A stretch of DNA of 11,441 nt. It comes from Lachnospiraceae bacterium. Its GTDB lineage: Bacteria; Bacillota; Clostridia; Lachnospirales; Lachnospiraceae. The notes beneath the pieces were generated by a model. That model saw only the letters and a list, made by a program, of their open reading frames with translations, did no database searches and was not told the origin of the DNA. Below, piece after piece: positions 8,615 to 11,441 of this stretch. Location: assembly GCA_024403585.1 (NCBI GenBank), contig JAKSRN010000039.1, positions 1 to 11,441 of the forward strand, read 5' to 3'. The position numbers were made by a program, and so were the translations under genes. Each line of letters starts with the position of its first letter. Within the stretch, counting starts at the first letter, position 1.

Positions 8615-8814
8615 CCTTTTTACCTTCCTTTCGTTTTTTTTGATCTGCCTGTTCACTTAACTCTTTCGCATAAACCATATCCGCGTATCTGGTAAAAATA
8701 CTTAAGAATTTTGTTAAAATGGCAGACTAATACATAATTAATATACTATGCTCATGGTTAATTCAAAGTTATTAAATAAGCTATTGTTGTCTATTTATGT
8801 ATATGGATAACCAT
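8615..8814 (-). promoter_or_regulatory. AT-rich 5' leader of the giant surface protein gene
   Basis: If the promoter at 8821-8849 is used, transcription begins near 8814 and gives a leader of about 200 nt. A perfect 8-bp inverted repeat (CATGGTTA at 8753-8760 and TAACCATG at 8808-8815) would fold at the very 5' end of the transcript, with a 47-nt loop. A weak hairpin (ACCA/TGGT) lies near 8674-8693. I find no cobalamin box, no other recognised riboswitch, and no credible small gene. Confidence 0.35.
8623..8630 (-). promoter_or_regulatory. Ribosome binding site that decides the start of the giant surface protein
   Basis: AAGGAAGG on the minus strand lies 8 nt before the ATG at 8614. The reading frame extends upstream to a GTG at 8656, but the only purine stretch before that is GAAAGAG. 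Starting at 8614 also removes a highly charged 14-residue extension (rich in Lys, Arg and Glu) and leaves a compact signal peptide. Confidence 0.7.
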
Positions 8815-8820
8815 GTAATT

Positions 8821-8849
8821 AGTATAATATAAATCTATGCTATGTGCAA
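8821..8849 (-). promoter_or_regulatory. Sigma-A type promoter for the giant surface protein gene
   Basis: On the minus strand, a -35 box TTGCAC (8844-8849) and a -10 box TATACT (8821-8826) are separated by exactly 17 bp. The DNA just upstream of the -35 box is AT-rich (8850-8880), which could act as an UP element. The promoter sits between the terminator of the pab operon and the surface gene, so the surface gene pair is probably its own transcription unit. Confidence 0.65.
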
Positions 8850-8904
8850 AAGTTATTATATAGTAATATCGAAAACATAGATGGTTCCTGTGAATCCGAG
8901 AAAC

Positions 8905-8943
8905 AAAAAAACAGACCTTTTCTTGCAAAAGTCTGTTTTTTTT
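8905..8943. terminator. Symmetric rho-independent terminator after the pab operon
   Basis: The inverted repeat has arms CAGAC (8912-8916) and GTCTG (8931-8935), flanked by 7 A on the left (8905-8911) and 8 T on the right (8936-8943). The inner TTTT/AAAA pairs and a CTTGC loop extend it. Read on the minus strand, the left A-run becomes a U-tract, so it ends the pab transcript about 80 bp after the pabC stop. Read on the plus strand, it also has a U-tract. It therefore looks bidirectional. Confidence 0.85.
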
Positions 8944-9019
8944 ATTCAATACTGGATTGCTTTTAAAGTGGACAGTAAAGCGGACATGTCTCTCCGCTCT
9001 GCTGCGTGCTCAAAATGAG
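8944..9019 (-). other. 3' untranslated stretch between pabC stop and terminator
   Basis: About 76 bp with no gene. It contains a second small hairpin, AGCGGA (8979-8984) and TCCGCT (8993-8998) with an 8-nt loop, but on the minus strand this is followed only by a short broken T stretch. It may be a minor RNA structure at the 3' end of the pab message; the main terminator is the one beyond it. Confidence 0.3.
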
Positions 9020-9757
9020 TCAAATATTCCGGCGCGATCTGTAGAGTTCCTGTAGTTGTCTGGTTATAGCATCATTTTTAAATGAATGATTTCCAATAGT
9101 GTTTACCGTCATGATACCCATCAGAGAATTTGTAACAAAACACTCTTCCATATGAGCGATATCATCAGGTTCAATTACCTTCTCTTCCACCTGAACCTGT
9201 TCCATTACAAACCGACGCATAACTCCGGGAAGCAATCCACAAGAATGATGAGGAGTAAGAATATGCCCTTCCTTTACGAAAAAGATATTGGTAGTACTGC
9301 CTTCTGTAACAGCTCCCTTGCTGTTCAGAAAGATCACTTCATCAATTCCCCGCTGTTTCGTTGCTCTTTTCTCAAGAATGTTGTCTCCGTAATTCATGGT
9401 TTTGTGATACACAAGTGGAGAAGTCTCGTTCCTGAGAACGGAACTGTAATCCAATATAAAGCCTTTTTCTATCACTTCCTCTGTATAAGGATTATGCCTG
9501 ATCAGAAAATGCTTGTTTTTATCTGAGACCATAATCTTCAGGGCAGCCAGATCTTCTATTGGTTCATCCTTGGATTCTTCAGATAACCACTCCTGTACTT
9601 CTTCTATAGTAACCTGCTGAGGAATGCCAAAGCTGGTAAGCGATCCATTGATCCTCTCCAGATGCCACTCCAGGAATTCAGGTCTGCCTTTTCTGAGACA
9701 GATGGTTTCAAAAACGCCAAGTCCAAACTGAACACCATCATCCAACTGTATGTTCAT
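9020..9757 (-). CDS. pabC: Aminodeoxychorismate lyase (class IV PLP aminotransferase fold)
   Basis: A 245-residue cytoplasmic enzyme. It converts 4-amino-4-deoxychorismate to p-aminobenzoate and pyruvate, for folate synthesis. Class IV fold marks: FGLGVFET near the start; the HKTMNYGDN segment with the likely PLP lysine K119; DEVIFLN; VTEGSTTNIFFV with E152 as the cofactor-contacting glutamate; and CGLLPGVMR near 173-181. Branched-chain or D-amino-acid aminotransferases share this fold, but the position directly after pabB decides for PabC. The ATG at 9757 has AAGGGAG (9764-9770) 6 nt upstream and lies inside the end of pabB, a 20-bp overlap suggesting coupled translation. The protein is a little shorter than E. 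coli PabC (269 residues) because the usual first strands before the FGxGVFET motif are reduced. The terminator at 8905-8943 follows. Confidence 0.9.
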   Translation of the reverse strand: MNIQLDDGVQFGLGVFETICLRKGRPEFLEWHLERINGSLTSFGIPQQVTIEEVQEWLSEESKDEPIEDLAALKIMVSDKNKHFLIRHNPYTEEVIEKGFILDYSSVLRNETSPLVYHKTMNYGDNILEKRATKQRGIDEVIFLNSKGAVTEGSTTNIFFVKEGHILTPHHSCGLLPGVMRRFVMEQVQVEEKVIEPDDIAHMEECFVTNSLMGIMTVNTIGNHSFKNDAITRQLQELYRSRRNI

Positions 9758-11159
9758 AAATATCTCCCTTCATTGGTTTTGCATCCAGAGCATTCAACAA
9801 TGCTTTTGCCTTCTGCCAGGTCTCCTCATATTCAAACTCCAGTTCAGATTCACAGGTGATGCCGCCACCAACACCCAGATGGTAGATGCCATCCTTATGA
9901 ACAGCGGTACGGATCACGATATTCAGATCGCAATTGCCGTTCAGGGAAATATATCCAATAGATCCGGTATAAAGATTTCTTCTGCTTCTCTCCTCCTGAT
10001 CGATCAGCTCCATAGCTCGAAGCTTTGGTGCGCCTGTGATCGATCCTCCCGGAAATGCTGCCTTAACGAGATCCATGGCATTCTTTCCTGGAAGTATCTG
10101 ACCTACGATATTGGATTCCAGATGAAATACGGTGGCATAGGTTTCTACTTTGAAAAGCTCCGTTACCTTTACAGATCCGGGAACGCAGACACGGTTCAGA
10201 TCATTACGCTCCAGATCGACGATCATGAGGAGCTCACTCTGGTCCTTATCGGAATTAGCCAATTCTTCTTTCAGTGCAAGGTCTTCCTCCGGTGTTGCAC
10301 CTCTTTTTCTGGTTCCTTTGATTGGTCTGGTACTGATCAGCCCGTTCGTCATCTGCATAAAACGCTCCGGTGAAGCACATATAATCTGAAAATCTTCATA
10401 ATCAAGATAGGCACCAAACGGGGATGGATTTCTTTCCCTCAGACGCCTGAACATCTCAGATGGAGGGCAATCACTCTTCATTCGGAGCTGGTGGGTCATG
10501 TTAACAACGTAAATATCACCGTCAACAATATAGTGGATCATATGATCCACGGCAGTTTTATAATCTTCCTGTGAAAAATCTGCTTCCACAGTTGTGGTAT
10601 AGACAATATCATCTGATGGATGAGCAGTATTCTCTGTTTTTCTGCTCCTGATCTTTGCAAATGTTTTCTCGATGCAGCTGGCGACTTCACTGATCACAAT
10701 ATGCGGATTTTCTGTTTTTCCGTTTGCTGCGATCGTAAGTGTTCCTTTTCTATGATCTTCTATAATAAAACAATCATAAAATCTGAGGATACAGTCCGGA
10801 ATATCCACTTTTTTGACATGCCGTGTTTTTACGCCTTCTTTTTCTCTGCCGTAATCATAAGAAAAATAGCCAACACAGCCGGAAGTGATGGGAAGCCCTG
10901 AAAGATTTTCTTCGTAGTGGTCATTCAGATAGTTACGGACAAATTCCATACAGGATTCGTCGATCTGCTCACCATTCACCATACACCTGGAATCTTTTTC
11001 TTCTACTGACAGATAAGGTCTGGCTGCAATAATGGAGAACTGACCTCTTTCATTGTTATGTAAGCTGGAATCAAGAAAAACAGCCTGCAGATCTTTCGGA
11101 AGTTCCTGAAAGATTTCATGGATTGGCGGATAGAATTCGATCGTCTTCAATAGGCTCAT
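9738..11159 (-). CDS. pabB: Aminodeoxychorismate synthase component I
   Basis: A 473-residue cytoplasmic chorismate-binding enzyme. With ammonia from PabA it makes 4-amino-4-deoxychorismate. The N-terminal half (about 1-140) is the anthranilate-synthase-I-type N domain; the C-terminal half (about 195-455) is the chorismate-binding domain. Diagnostic is TRPIKGTRKRG with K281: PIKGT is typical of PabB, whereas anthranilate synthase TrpE has PIAGT. Other family marks are ASPERF, DLERNDLNRV, FPGGSITGAPK and GYISLNGNCDLNIVIRT. The ATG at 11159 has AGGAGG (11168-11173) 8 nt upstream and overlaps the pabA stop as ATGA, so translation is probably coupled. No Trp-type leader is visible. The assignment is firm because both the motif and the neighbours pabA and pabC agree. 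Confidence 0.95.
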   Translation of the reverse strand: MSLLKTIEFYPPIHEIFQELPKDLQAVFLDSSLHNNERGQFSIIAARPYLSVEEKDSRCMVNGEQIDESCMEFVRNYLNDHYEENLSGLPITSGCVGYFSYDYGREKEGVKTRHVKKVDIPDCILRFYDCFIIEDHRKGTLTIAANGKTENPHIVISEVASCIEKTFAKIRSRKTENTAHPSDDIVYTTTVEADFSQEDYKTAVDHMIHYIVDGDIYVVNMTHQLRMKSDCPPSEMFRRLRERNPSPFGAYLDYEDFQIICASPERFMQMTNGLISTRPIKGTRKRGATPEEDLALKEELANSDKDQSELLMIVDLERNDLNRVCVPGSVKVTELFKVETYATVFHLESNIVGQILPGKNAMDLVKAAFPGGSITGAPKLRAMELIDQEERSRRNLYTGSIGYISLNGNCDLNIVIRTAVHKDGIYHLGVGGGITCESELEFEYEETWQKAKALLNALDAKPMKGDIYEHTVG

Positions 11160-11441
11160 ACAGCGATCCTCCTGTCATAGTTCTCTTTATCTTTCTCTTT
11201 CCATTCCTGGCAGATTCTGTGAAAATTCTGCAGTAATTCATGTCCGTACTCTGTTAAAACAGCCTCCGGATGAAACTGAATGCCATACACAGGATAGAGT
11301 CTGTGTTTTAATCCCATTATTACCCCATCCTCTGTAGAAGCAGTGATCACAAGATCGGAAGGAAGACTCTTTTCCTCAACTACCAGGGAATGATAACGGG
11401 TTACCTTATAAAGATCCGGGATATCCTGAAACAGATCCTTT
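11156..11441 (-). CDS. pabA: Glutamine amidotransferase, aminodeoxychorismate synthase component II (C-terminal part)
   Basis: Only the last 94 residues are inside the window; the N-terminus, with the nucleophilic Cys, is beyond the right edge. The visible part has VTRYHSLVV and then YGIQFHPEAVLTEYG, which carries the His and Glu of the class I glutamine amidotransferase triad (HPE). The frame continues to the window edge, so the internal ATG at 11350 is not the real start. The protein releases ammonia from glutamine and passes it to PabB. In some Firmicutes one such subunit also serves anthranilate synthase; that cannot be judged here. The stop overlaps the pabB start by 4 bp (ATGA). The tail after the HPE motif (QEWKEKDKENYDRRIAV) is charged and not specially conserved. 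Confidence 0.92.
   Translation of the reverse strand, partial: KDLFQDIPDLYKVTRYHSLVVEEKSLPSDLVITASTEDGVIMGLKHRLYPVYGIQFHPEAVLTEYGHELLQNFHRICQEWKEKDKENYDRRIAV

Noticed and set aside
8792..8815. Seven-codon leader reading frame (ATG GTT ATC to TAG) on the minus strand
   Set aside because: It has no ribosome site and starts at about the predicted transcription start; most likely chance in AT-rich DNA.
8657..8904. Possible cobalamin riboswitch upstream of the surface gene
   Set aside because: I looked for a B12 box and the paired purine-rich elements on the minus strand. The region is AT-rich and lacks them, so a corrinoid link is not supported by regulation visible here.
8979..8998. Hairpin AGCGGA/TCCGCT as the pabC terminator
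   Set aside because: The stem is only 6 bp and the following minus-strand sequence has no continuous T-run; the hairpin at 8905-8943 is far better.
9750..10373. Plus-strand open frame of 207 codons opposite pabB
   Set aside because: pabB is certain on the minus strand here with all family motifs. The plus-strand translation shows no domain and no good ribosome site.

Overview
The window looks like chromosomal DNA of a gut-type Clostridia bacterium, probably Lachnospiraceae. This is inferred from moderate GC, purine-rich AGGAGG-type ribosome sites, a TTGCAC-17-TATACT promoter of Gram-positive type, and a very large secreted protein built of GLUG, CxxC-ribbon and Ig-like modules. All genes I can support lie on the minus strand, so transcription runs from high to low coordinates.

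Right part (about 9020-11441): a compact p-aminobenzoate (folate precursor) operon in the order pabA (only the last 94 residues are in the window), pabB, pabC. pabA and pabB share an ATGA overlap. pabB and pabC overlap by 20 bp. PabA supplies ammonia, PabB makes 4-amino-4-deoxychorismate from chorismate, and PabC splits it into p-aminobenzoate and pyruvate. The operon ends at a symmetric hairpin with A- and T-runs at 8905-8943, which could terminate transcription in both directions.

Middle intergenic region (8615-9019): after the terminator comes a good sigma-A type promoter (8821-8849) reading leftward, then an AT-rich leader of about 200 nt. A strong ribosome site leads to an ATG at 8614, 14 codons inside the longest possible reading frame.

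Left part (1-8614): two secreted proteins, 77 bp apart and probably co-transcribed. The first is a 2385-residue surface protein. It carries three N-terminal modules of about 250 residues that fit the DUF4430 pattern (the fold of the C-terminal domain of vertebrate cobalamin carriers), a long beta-rich middle, a GLUG beta-helix, a CxxC ribbon, a jelly-roll-like domain and three C-terminal Ig-like repeats. The second is an exported alpha/alpha-toroid protein (prenyltransferase/squalene-oxidase repeats) with a membrane segment at its visible C-terminal end. The window edge cuts it off.

The most interesting idea is that these two genes carry, as separate proteins, the two domain types that vertebrate intrinsic factor and transcobalamin join in one chain: an alpha6/alpha6 barrel and a DUF4430-like beta domain. 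They may form a cell-surface ligand-capture system, with a corrinoid as one possible ligand. The ligand is inference only. I see no cobalamin riboswitch and no transporter gene in the window.
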